A stretch of 64,000 bases of DNA, taken from the NCBI GenBank assembly GCA_963836915.1, contig CAWILH010000002.1:2728001-2792000 (forward strand), read 5' to 3'. The position numbers and the translations under genes were made by a program. This document shows, piece after piece, positions 56,949 through 64,000 of the stretch. Every line of letters begins with the position of its first letter. Position 1 is the first letter of the stretch. The notes under the pieces were generated by a model. The model was given only the letters and a program-made list of their open reading frames with translations, was not told the origin of the DNA and did no database searches. Origin of the DNA: Cryomorpha sp963836915. GTDB taxonomy: Bacteria > Bacteroidota > Bacteroidia > Flavobacteriales_D > Cryomorphaceae.

Positions 56949-57368
56949 ATGGAGCGCATTTCTTTTCCTTCGAAAGGTGAAAATATAACAATAGTAGAAC
57001 GGTTGGTCGATGACCTTTGCGAGCGATATCAAGTAGCTGAAGAGTATTATGGCAACATCTTGATCGCCTTGACAGAAGCTGTAAATAATGCCATTTACCA
57101 CGGCAATAAGCAAGATCCCGATAAGGAAGTGGTATTGCGCTACAAAGCCGAAAAAGATCATTTCTCCTTTACCGTAGAAGATCAAGGCCCTGGTTTTGAT
57201 TACGATAATGTTCCCGATCCTACATCTCCAGAAAATTTAGAAAAACCCAATGGTAGAGGCGTGTTTTTGATGCGTAACCTTTCCGACGATATTTCATTCT
57301 CCGAAGAAGGCCGAATAGTTGAGATTAAGTTCCACAATCTCTCCAGTCCTGTTCCTATTACAGCATAA
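56949..57368 (+). CDS. RsbW-like anti-sigma-factor/serine kinase ATPase
   Basis: 139 residues: a stand-alone GHKL ATPase. N box LTEAVNNAIYHGNK, G1 box VEDQGPGFDY, and GRGVFLMRNLSDD (G2) are in order. The family phosphorylates anti-anti-sigma proteins or binds sigma factors. No sigma factor or STAS protein is beside it; its partner is unknown. Confidence 0.88.
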   Translation: MERISFPSKGENITIVERLVDDLCERYQVAEEYYGNILIALTEAVNNAIYHGNKQDPDKEVVLRYKAEKDHFSFTVEDQGPGFDYDNVPDPTSPENLEKPNGRGVFLMRNLSDDISFSEEGRIVEIKFHNLSSPVPITA

Positions 57369-57380
57369 ATTATTTCCCCA

Positions 57381-57800
57381 TTGGAAGTAAGCTTTAATGG
57401 CCATCTAGATTCCTTCCCGGTTCTCAATCAGTACGAGATTTCTGAATGGCTCGTTTCATCCATTGAAAATGAAGGGAAAAAGCTAGGTAATGTCGACGTG
57501 AACATCCTTTCCGACATAGAATTACTACGGATCAACCAAAAATTTTTAAATCACGATACCTTCACGGATATCATCACTTTCGACTATTCTGAAAGAGAAG
57601 TCATTTCGGGAGAGCTACTGATCAGCTATGATCGCATACTAGAGAATGCACAAAAATACAACGCACCTATTTCTAAAGAGCTCCATAGAGTGTTGATACA
57701 CGGTATCTTACACTTATGTGGTTATAGTGATAGATCGGCTGAAGAGAAAACGCAAATGACTGAAAAAGAAGATTATTACCTATCTTTGCGCACTTTTTAA
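57381..57800 (+). CDS. ybeY: Endoribonuclease YbeY (16S rRNA maturation)
   Basis: 139 residues starting at TTG (no ATG available). The zinc motif is HGILHLCGYSD; two His are kept, and the third ligand position is Asp instead of the usual His, as I recall for many Bacteroidota. NHDTFTDIITFDY is the second family landmark. It trims the 16S rRNA 3' end and takes part in ribosome quality control. Twelve bases after the RsbW-like gene. Confidence 0.92.
   Translation: MEVSFNGHLDSFPVLNQYEISEWLVSSIENEGKKLGNVDVNILSDIELLRINQKFLNHDTFTDIITFDYSEREVISGELLISYDRILENAQKYNAPISKELHRVLIHGILHLCGYSDRSAEEKTQMTEKEDYYLSLRTF
57781..57788 (+). promoter_or_regulatory. Candidate -7 element for mnmG
   Basis: TATCTTTG (TAnnTTTG) inside the 3' end of ybeY, 34 bases before the mnmG start. 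Confidence 0.45.
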
Positions 57801-57822
57801 TATTCAAGAGCACCTTCTCAAA

Positions 57823-59709
57823 ATGCTGAAAGAGTATGACGTAATAGTAGTAGGAGCAGGCCACGCAGGCAACGAAGCAGCAGCGGCGGCCGCTAATATG
57901 GGTTCTTCCGCACTTCTTATTACCATGAATATGAATACTATCGGTCAAATGTCGTGCAACCCTGCGATGGGTGGTATTGCCAAAGGTCAGATAATACGCG
58001 AAATAGATGCTCTTGGAGGATACTCTGGAATAGTGAGTGATCGCAGTGCTATCCAATTTAGAATGCTTAACCTATCTAAAGGCCCGGCCATGTGGAGCCC
58101 GCGAACACAAAATGACCGTCAGCGATTTCTAGAAGAGTGGCGCATGATGCTTGAGAGGACACCTAATGTAGATTTCTTTCAAGATATGGTAACTGGCTTG
58201 GTTCTCCACAACCACCAAGTAGTCGGAGTTCGCACAGGACTCGGTATTGAGATAAGGGCTAAATCTGTCATACTTACCAGTGGTACATTTTTAAATGGCC
58301 TGATACATATCGGCGAAAAGAATTTCGGTGGTGGACGAGCTGGCGAAAGTGCATCAAGAGGCATCACCGAGCAACTCGTCGCGCTAGGTTTTCAAAGTGG
58401 CCGTATGAAAACTGGCACTCCCCCGAGGCTTGATGGCAGAAGTCTCGACTATTCAAAAATGGAAATACAGACTGGAGATTCTAACCCTGGCAAGTTTTCA
58501 TATTCAGATACGGTTCCGGTTAGAGATCAACTTCCCTGTTATATTACCTATACCAATTCAGATGTGCATGACACGTTGAAGGAAGGCTTCGATAGATCGC
58601 CTATGTTCAATGGGCGAATCAGCTCAACCGGTCCGCGTTATTGTCCTTCTATTGAAGACAAGATCAATCGCTTCTCCGAAAGAGACCGCCACCAACTATT
58701 TGTAGAGCCAGAAGGTCGTAACACCGTAGAGATTTATCTCAACGGGTTCAGCTCAAGTCTTCCAGAAGATGTTCAACTTAGGGCGCTTCATTTGATCCCT
58801 GGTTTGGAAAGCGCAAAGATTTTTCGCCCTGGCTATGCCATAGAATATGATTATTTTCCACCTACCCAACTTACACATACGCTCGCGACTAAAATTCATA
58901 ATAATTTATTTTTTGCAGGTCAGATAAATGGAACTACTGGCTACGAAGAAGCAGCCTGTCAAGGACTTATGGCGGGAATCAACGCGCATCAAATGGTGCA
59001 TAACAAAGCGCCTTTTACACTGCAGCGGAGTGAGGCGTATATTGGGGTTTTAATTGACGATTTAATAACTAAAGGCACGGAAGAACCTTATCGCATGTTC
59101 ACTTCACGGGCTGAGTTTCGCATTCTTTTGAGACAAGACAATGCTGATCTCCGCCTTACGGCGAAAAGTCACGCAATCGGGCTGGCGTCTGATGCGAAGT
59201 TCGAACGTGTAATTTTAAAGCAGAAATCTATTTCTACCTACAAGAGTATATTCAGTAAGACTGGTATTACGCCAGACGAGATCAATCCTTTTTTAAAATC
59301 TATTTCTTCTAGTCCGGTTAAGCAGCAGGTGAAAGCAGCGTCTGTCATAACGCGGCCCAATGTTTCTACTGAGCATTTGATAGCTGCGAGCGCTCCGCTT
59401 CGCACTGCATTGATAGATGCATTTGATGGTTTAGATGAGCGTTTGCGAAATGAAGTCTCAGCTTCAGCCGAGATTTTTATGAAATATGAAGGATATATAG
59501 ATCGGGAACAGGAGATGGCTGAAAAGATGATTCGTTTAGAAGACGTATTACTGCATCCAGACTTTGACTACGATGTTTTAAAAAGCCTGAGTTCTGAAGC
59601 CAAAGAAAAGCTCAAGGAGATTAAACCCAAATCTATTGGTCAGGCAGCGAGAATCAGTGGGGTATCCCCGTCAGATGTCTCTGTTCTACTCGTAAGGCTC
59701 GGTAGATAG
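57823..59709 (+). CDS. mnmG: tRNA uridine 5-carboxymethylaminomethyl modification enzyme MnmG
   Basis: 628 residues, standard length. FAD site VVGAGHAGNEAA, then CNPAMGGIAKGQ and GTFLNGLIHIGE, and the C-terminal RISGVSPSDVSVLL that contacts MnmE. With MnmE it modifies wobble U34 of several tRNAs. In many genomes gidA/mnmG lies near the replication origin; here two parS-like sites lie just downstream. Confidence 0.97.
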   Translation: MLKEYDVIVVGAGHAGNEAAAAAANMGSSALLITMNMNTIGQMSCNPAMGGIAKGQIIREIDALGGYSGIVSDRSAIQFRMLNLSKGPAMWSPRTQNDRQRFLEEWRMMLERTPNVDFFQDMVTGLVLHNHQVVGVRTGLGIEIRAKSVILTSGTFLNGLIHIGEKNFGGGRAGESASRGITEQLVALGFQSGRMKTGTPPRLDGRSLDYSKMEIQTGDSNPGKFSYSDTVPVRDQLPCYITYTNSDVHDTLKEGFDRSPMFNGRISSTGPRYCPSIEDKINRFSERDRHQLFVEPEGRNTVEIYLNGFSSSLPEDVQLRALHLIPGLESAKIFRPGYAIEYDYFPPTQLTHTLATKIHNNLFFAGQINGTTGYEEAACQGLMAGINAHQMVHNKAPFTLQRSEAYIGVLIDDLITKGTEEPYRMFTSRAEFRILLRQDNADLRLTAKSHAIGLASDAKFERVILKQKSISTYKSIFSKTGITPDEINPFLKSISSSPVKQQVKAASVITRPNVSTEHLIAASAPLRTALIDAFDGLDERLRNEVSASAEIFMKYEGYIDREQEMAEKMIRLEDVLLHPDFDYDVLKSLSSEAKEKLKEIKPKSIGQAARISGVSPSDVSVLLVRLGR

Positions 59710-59723
59710 TTTCACGTGGAACA
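59708..59723. promoter_or_regulatory. parS-like site (15 of 16)
   Basis: AGTTTCACGTGGAACA against the ParB-binding consensus TGTTTCACGTGGAACA; only the first base differs. It spans the intergenic 6 bases after mnmG and the GTG start of the next gene. Confidence 0.7.
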
Positions 59724-60615
59724 CTCTCAAGATATACCTAGGGCCTTCACCCAAACGCGTTGCCTGATCTGCGCGAGTGGAGATATAAAAACCTACTTAA
59801 AAGTTAAGGATCACAGCATATCACAAGAACAATTTGAACTTAGACAATGTAGTAGCTGCAGCTTCATCTTCACAGATCCTAGGCCCTCTGATTCAGAACT
59901 CGGCCGGTATTATGAATCAGAAAATTATATTTCGCACAGCACTAGTAATAAAGGGCTCGTGAATAAACTCTATTTGGGTTTACAAAAACTTAATCTCCAT
60001 ATAAAATTCCGCTCCTTGCGGAAATATGTTTCACGTGGAACATGGGCTGACTATGGAGCAGGAACCGGTGCCTTCGTTCGGTATTTAAACCACAAAAAGA
60101 TTCGCGCCATTGGGTTTGAGCCATCAGAGATTGCCCGCGCAAATGCACTGACAGAAGGTACCAAACTTCAAACTACCCTAAACTACCATGACAAAGAGCA
60201 ATTTGCCTGTATCACGATGTGGCACGTTCTCGAACATATTCCAAACCCTGAAAAAATTCTCGAAAGCCATCGCTCCAGCCTACTTGCCGACGGTATTCTG
60301 GCTATAGCCGTACCCATGATCGACAGCTACGACTCAATGCACTACAAAGAATTTTGGGCGGCGCTCGACGTCCCCCGCCATCTTTGGCATTTTACTCCAG
60401 CCCATCTGATTACCCTCGTAGAAGGCGCTGGGTTCAAATATATCCAGACCCATTCCCTTCCCCTCGATGCCACCTACGTCTCTCTCTTAAGCGAACAATA
60501 TAAAAAGGGAAGCATGCTCTCAGGAATTTATAGAGGACTCTTTTCAAACATAATTGCAAAACTCACCAGGCGTTCCTATTCAAGCCAAACGCTAATCTTC
60601 CAAAAACTTCCTTAG
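59716..60615 (+). CDS. Class I SAM methyltransferase with zinc ribbon
   Basis: 299 residues starting at GTG, which sits inside a parS-like site. An N-terminal Cys2-Cys2 ribbon (CLIC near 17, CSSC near 46) is followed by a Rossmann methyltransferase fold with WADYGAGTGAFVRYL as the SAM loop and MWHVLEHIPNP as the family (methyltransferase type 12/23) landmark. Relatives often act on sugars or small metabolites; the substrate is unknown. A second parS-like site lies within the coding sequence. Confidence 0.85.
   Translation: MEHSQDIPRAFTQTRCLICASGDIKTYLKVKDHSISQEQFELRQCSSCSFIFTDPRPSDSELGRYYESENYISHSTSNKGLVNKLYLGLQKLNLHIKFRSLRKYVSRGTWADYGAGTGAFVRYLNHKKIRAIGFEPSEIARANALTEGTKLQTTLNYHDKEQFACITMWHVLEHIPNPEKILESHRSSLLADGILAIAVPMIDSYDSMHYKEFWAALDVPRHLWHFTPAHLITLVEGAGFKYIQTHSLPLDATYVSLLSEQYKKGSMLSGIYRGLFSNIIAKLTRRSYSSQTLIFQKLP
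60027..60042. promoter_or_regulatory. parS-like site (16 of 16)
   Basis: TGTTTCACGTGGAACA, a perfect match to the consensus parS 16-mer, 319 bases after the first site and inside the methyltransferase gene. parS sites inside coding sequence are common near origins. Confidence 0.78.
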
Positions 60616-60750
60616 ATGCCCCAAAAATCCACTTAACTGCGTCATGAGTCCATCCACCTTATCGTATCGATGAAAAGCGATTAGCCGTAGATTTTCGTAA
60701 ATCATTCACTATTAGAACTATACATGTTTTCTCTTAACTAATAAATCCCC

Positions 60751-60758
60751 TACCTTCG
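60751..60758 (+). promoter_or_regulatory. Candidate -7 element for the ALDH7 gene
   Basis: TACCTTCG, near match to TAnnTTTG, 12 bases before the ATG. Confidence 0.35.
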
Positions 60759-60770
60759 CAAAAACTTATT

Positions 60771-62327
60771 ATGGAATTAATGAACCCTTCAAAAAAAGCA
60801 GATATCAAACCCGTTCTTAATAGGCTCGGAATAAATTCAAAAAATAAAGGCTGCTCCACTGGAAAAGAATCTTTCGGATCTGGCAATATGCTAACCAGCT
60901 ACTCACCTGTAGATGGCGAAGCTATAGCAAGCGTAACCACAGCCACTGAAGGTGACTATGCAAAGGTTATCGCATCGGCCAAAAAAGCATTCACTTCTTG
61001 GCGAACCACGCCCGCCCCTCAACGCGGCGAAATAGTACGACAATATGGCAATGAATTACGAAAGTACAAGGAAGATTTGGGGATGCTCGTTAGCTATGAG
61101 ATGGGTAAGTCTTACCAAGAAGGTCTCGGAGAAGTTCAAGAGATGATTGACATATGTGATTTTGCTGTTGGTCTTTCACGACAGCTTCATGGTCTCACTA
61201 TGCATAGTGAGCGCCCAATGCACCGTATGTATGAACAGTACCACCCACTTGGGGTGGTAGGAATAATTTCTGCATTCAACTTTCCGGTCGCCGTTTGGAG
61301 TTGGAATACCGCACTAGCTTGGGTTTGCGGCGACGTTTGCATCTGGAAGCCTTCAGAAAAGACACCTTTATGTGCTATTGCTTGCCAAAACATCTTCACG
61401 GGCATAGCAGAGAGCAACAACCTACCTGAAGGTATAAGTTGCCTTGTGAACGGAGACCATACAATAGGTGAACTCCTAACAAACGACATTAACATCCCAT
61501 TGATTTCCGCCACAGGGTCTACCCGTATGGGTAAAATAGTTGCTCAGGCTGTCGCCAAAAGACTCGGTAAAACGCTCCTTGAACTTGGGGGTAACAATGC
61601 AATGATCATTAGCAAAAATGCCGATCTCAATATCGCCCTTCCTGGTATCGTCTTTGGAGCAGTAGGTACAGCCGGCCAACGTTGCACGTCCACCCGAAGA
61701 GTAATCATTCACGAGTCCCGCTACGAAGAGCTCAAATCGGCCCTTGTAGATGCTTACAACCAATTAAAAATTGGTGATCCACTTAACGAAACCAACCACG
61801 TAGGCCCATTGATTGACAAAGATGCTGTGACTGCCTACCAAGATGCACTCACAGCTGTGATAGATCAAGGAGGATCCGTTCTTGTACATGGTGGCGTATT
61901 GACTGGTGAAGGATACGAATCCCAATGCTATGTAAAACCCGCCATAGCAGAAGTTGAAAATTCATTCCAGATTGTCCAGCACGAGACATTCGCTCCCATC
62001 TTATACCTTATGAAATATGCCACCCTCCAAGAGGCCATCCAATTGCAAAATGGGGTTGCTCAAGGCCTATCTTCTTCCATCATGACCACCGACATGCGTG
62101 AAGCGGAACTTTTCCTTTCACAAAATGGTTCAGACTGCGGAATTGCCAACGTCAACATAGGCACATCGGGTGCAGAAATAGGCGGTGCTTTTGGAGGCGA
62201 GAAAGAAACTGGCGGCGGAAGGGAATCAGGGAGCGATGCCTGGAAAATATATATGCGTCGACAAACCAATACGATCAACTACGGCAGCGATCTACCGCTA
62301 GCACAAGGAATCAAATTCGACTTATAA
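60771..62327 (+). CDS. ALDH7-family aldehyde dehydrogenase (alpha-aminoadipate semialdehyde dehydrogenase-like)
   Basis: 518 residues. IISAFNFPVAVWSWNTALAW then CGDVCIWKPSEKTPL is the cofactor region typical of ALDH7/antiquitin and bacterial piperideine-6-carboxylate dehydrogenases. The catalytic Glu is in LELGGNNAM and the catalytic Cys in GTAGQRCTSTRR. It oxidises aminoadipate semialdehyde in lysine breakdown using NAD+, if the subfamily call is right; a broader aldehyde substrate is possible. A terminator follows at 62351. Confidence 0.87.
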   Translation: MELMNPSKKADIKPVLNRLGINSKNKGCSTGKESFGSGNMLTSYSPVDGEAIASVTTATEGDYAKVIASAKKAFTSWRTTPAPQRGEIVRQYGNELRKYKEDLGMLVSYEMGKSYQEGLGEVQEMIDICDFAVGLSRQLHGLTMHSERPMHRMYEQYHPLGVVGIISAFNFPVAVWSWNTALAWVCGDVCIWKPSEKTPLCAIACQNIFTGIAESNNLPEGISCLVNGDHTIGELLTNDINIPLISATGSTRMGKIVAQAVAKRLGKTLLELGGNNAMIISKNADLNIALPGIVFGAVGTAGQRCTSTRRVIIHESRYEELKSALVDAYNQLKIGDPLNETNHVGPLIDKDAVTAYQDALTAVIDQGGSVLVHGGVLTGEGYESQCYVKPAIAEVENSFQIVQHETFAPILYLMKYATLQEAIQLQNGVAQGLSSSIMTTDMREAELFLSQNGSDCGIANVNIGTSGAEIGGAFGGEKETGGGRESGSDAWKIYMRRQTNTINYGSDLPLAQGIKFDL

Positions 62328-62350
62328 CTGGATATCCGTTATAACGATCT

Positions 62351-62381
62351 AAGCCCTTTCTACCCCGGAAGGGCTTTTTTT
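62351..62381 (+). terminator. Terminator of the ALDH7 gene
   Basis: AAGCCCTT pairs with AAGGGCTT around a 10-base loop, followed by seven T residues, 24 bases after the stop. Confidence 0.88.
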
Positions 62382-62432
62382 GTTCGTCTGCTCAGAGTCC
62401 ACGCTTTACACTGACCATTAAACATTGTCTTT

Positions 62433-62864
62433 CTATAAAGCTATTTTCGCCACTCTTGACGCATGCCTGCCCCCTTCAAAGGAAGTGCTCAGAAACGCAT
62501 TTACGATTTCCCAAGCTTCGTCAGTTGATATGAACCGTACTGGCAACGCCAATACATTTGCATCATTATGTGCCCTTGCCAATTCCGAGATCTCCGCAGT
62601 CCAACAAACAGCACACCTTATTCCATTATGCTTATTTGCAGACATTGCAATACCATTGGCAGTTCCACAAATAACTATTCCCATTCCCGCCTTTTCCTTT
62701 ATAACCTCACTGGCCACAGCATGTCCAAAATCAGGATAATCTGCCCTTTCACTTGAAAACGTACCTTTATCGATACAGGTGAAACCTACAACTTTTAATT
62801 TCTCGATCAGCGTAGTTTTGAGCTCAAAACCCGCATGATCACTACCAATTGCGATCTCTTTCAT
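62433..62864 (-). CDS. rpiB: Ribose-5-phosphate isomerase B
   Basis: 143 residues from ATG 62864 (MKEIAIGSDHAGFELK); an upstream TTG is in frame but lies against the promoter. The catalytic Cys is in VICGTANGIAMSANKHNGIR, and LARAHNDANVLAL holds the His-Asn-Asp of the RpiB/LacA family. It interconverts ribose 5-phosphate and ribulose 5-phosphate. CGTANG replaces the more usual CGTGxG. Confidence 0.93.
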   Translation of the reverse strand: MKEIAIGSDHAGFELKTTLIEKLKVVGFTCIDKGTFSSERADYPDFGHAVASEVIKEKAGMGIVICGTANGIAMSANKHNGIRCAVCWTAEISELARAHNDANVLALPVRFISTDEAWEIVNAFLSTSFEGGRHASRVAKIAL

Positions 62865-62879
62865 ACTAAAAATTGAACG

Positions 62880-62887
62880 CAAATGTA
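62880..62887 (-). promoter_or_regulatory. Candidate -7 element for rpiB
   Basis: Minus strand TACATTTG (TAnnTTTG), 15 bases before the rpiB ATG. Confidence 0.5.
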
Positions 62888-63309
62888 TAAATAATAATCA
62901 TTCTAACTTTTGAACATAAGCCAAACCATTAATCCTAATTACCTTATGATCAAGGTTTAAATTATCCACTTATACCGTCTTATAGTTCCGTTTTACTCAT
63001 AACACGTGGATAAGTAATCCATAAGAATATTAGGATCATACCGGTATAAACCTGCTTGACAAAATAAAATGAAATACTATTAAAAAAGAATCAAATAAAT
63101 CCATAAGTAAACAACATATTTTGATGCATTACTTTATAGATCTCTTGAACAAATGAAAAGCAGTTATGATTTTTCGCGATGTTAAAAGACTTCACGATTG
63201 TAGTATGTATGATAAACTAGAGAATTCTTCAATTGTTAACTCAGTGTTACTAACTTTGAACAAGTCGCAAACCGGCCCATCTGTATAAAGAAAAACCAAC
63301 AGTACTGAC
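62888..63309. other. AT-rich gap with two DnaA-box-like sites
   Basis: About 420 bases, roughly 70 percent AT, no coding frame. TTATCCACT at 62962-62970 (plus) and TTATCCACG at 63013-63005 (minus) each differ from the DnaA box TTATCCACA at the last base. They lie 3 kb from the parS-like sites. An origin is possible but unproven; two boxes are few, and no dnaA, parA or parB is in the window. Confidence 0.35.
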
Positions 63310-64000
63310 ATGTATATTACATCATATTTTAAATATTTAAATAAAGATAATGTATTAAGATCCTTGCTTCTGACGACAGTTGCGTTGGGCTTAGATTATG
63401 CCGTCCTTGCACAAGGAAAGTACACAGAATACAAATATGATAATGGAGTTATATCAAGCGCAGGGTACCTTTTGGACGGTAAACCAGACGGATACTGGAA
63501 AACCTTTTATCCCAATGGAAACATCAAGTCTGAAGGGAATAGATCAGATTTCCAGCTTGACAGCCTTTGGGTTTTCTATGCCGAAAACGGAGAAAAAAAA
63601 TCAGTAAGTGAATACAAGAATGGTAAGAAAAACGGGGTTACTGACATCTACCAGAATGGCGTGCTGAAAACCAGAGAGTATTATTCCAATGATCGACGCG
63701 TAAACGAGTACGTTGAATATTATCCCACCGGCGAAGTACTCAGGAGAATACCTATCGAAGAAGGAAAAGAAAGCGGCAGTGGGTTTGAGTACGCCCTTGA
63801 CGGAAGAGTGATAAGTCTTATAGAGTATGCTGATGGCTACTTGAAGAGAATTGACAAGGTAAATAGAGAAGATACGAATGGCAATAAACGCGGACCATGG
63901 GTTAGTTTTCATGCAAACGGTGTGATTAGCATGGAGGGATACTTCATGAATGACAAGAAAAATGGTGTTTTTAAAACATACGATACCAGAGGTGATTTGA
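63310..64000 (+). CDS. MORN-variant repeat protein, N-terminal part (cut by window edge)
   Basis: ATG at 63310 opens an uninterrupted frame to the window end (230 codons). A hydrophobic signal-like segment (RSLLLTTVALGLDYAVLAQ) is followed by repeats of the MORN_2/YwqK type: GKPDGYWKTFYPNGNIKSEG, GKKNGVTDIYQNGVL, NKRGPWVSFHANGVISMEG, NDKKNGVFKTYD. Such repeats occur in many Bacteroidota secreted proteins of unclear role. The C terminus is outside the window. Confidence 0.8.
   Translation, partial: MYITSYFKYLNKDNVLRSLLLTTVALGLDYAVLAQGKYTEYKYDNGVISSAGYLLDGKPDGYWKTFYPNGNIKSEGNRSDFQLDSLWVFYAENGEKKSVSEYKNGKKNGVTDIYQNGVLKTREYYSNDRRVNEYVEYYPTGEVLRRIPIEEGKESGSGFEYALDGRVISLIEYADGYLKRIDKVNREDTNGNKRGPWVSFHANGVISMEGYFMNDKKNGVFKTYDTRGDL

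Overview
The window comes from a chromosome of the phylum Bacteroidota, most likely a Flavobacteriia-like lineage. The support is: type IX secretion (T9SS) genes (porW/sprE, porZ) and cargo with T9SS C-terminal sorting domains; families largely confined to the phylum (DUF4292, DUF4837, DUF4175); a split ATP synthase locus lacking beta and epsilon; lipoproteins with acidic +2 to +5 residues like the Bacteroidota lipoprotein export signal; and TAnnTTTG-type -7 promoter elements. GC looks moderate (mid 40s by eye) with AT-richer islands near 29.5-30.7 kb and 62.9-63.3 kb. Nothing identifies the species.

Layout. 0-1.5 kb: rseP (cut by the window edge) and dxr, minus strand. 1.7-7.5 kb: accessory surface locus with a tail-fibre-like secreted protein, two paralogous Cys-rich lipoproteins and, between them, a large frameshifted T9SS cargo protein. 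7.5-11.4 kb (minus): von Willebrand A protein, GH3-type acyl-adenylating enzyme, membrane-anchored M23 peptidase. 11.5-23.6 kb (plus): porW/sprE, a bactofilin, atpZ, a small membrane protein, then atpB-E-F-H-A-G, interrupted by one minus-strand T9SS/CBM6 cargo gene at 15.7-18.1 kb. 23.6-31.9 kb: large NtrY-like histidine kinase, M6-like metalloprotease, a decayed lipoprotein gene, an orphan lipoprotein, and an AAA/DUF4143 ATPase preceded by an operator-like inverted-repeat array. 32.2-44.4 kb (plus): crotonase, a tightly packed envelope cluster (flippase, dut, nucleotidyltransferase, TPR lipoprotein, DUF4292, EnvC-like), tatA, gatA, a LysM lytic transglycosylase and DUF4837. 44.4-52.6 kb (mostly minus): oligopeptidase B, recO, porZ, folB and gltX, with tRNA-Arg, tRNA-Cys and a 587-bp tandem-repeat block grown from the 3' end of tRNA-Cys. 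52.7-62.3 kb (plus): methyltransferase, DUF4175, RsbW-like kinase, ybeY, mnmG, a second methyltransferase with two parS-like sites, and an ALDH7-type dehydrogenase. Then rpiB (minus), an AT-rich gap with two DnaA-box-like sites, and a MORN-repeat protein running off the end.

How the genes work together. Several products serve the envelope: T9SS assembly (PorW/SprE, PorZ), peptidoglycan turnover (M23, EnvC-like, MltD-like), lipoproteins, Tat export and intramembrane proteolysis (RseP). The rest is housekeeping: ATP synthesis, isoprenoids, folate, tRNA charging and modification, rRNA maturation, dUTP removal.

Main cautions. Five genes (T9SS cargo at 3.5 kb, gatA, recO, porZ, rRNA-methyltransferase-like) are each split by a frameshift that needs one base skipped. 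gatA is normally essential in organisms using the transamidation pathway, so insertion-type sequencing or assembly errors are the simplest explanation. I found no CRISPR array, insertion sequence or recognisable defence system. The least ordinary structures are the tRNA-Cys repeat block, the DUF4143 operator array and the parS pair.
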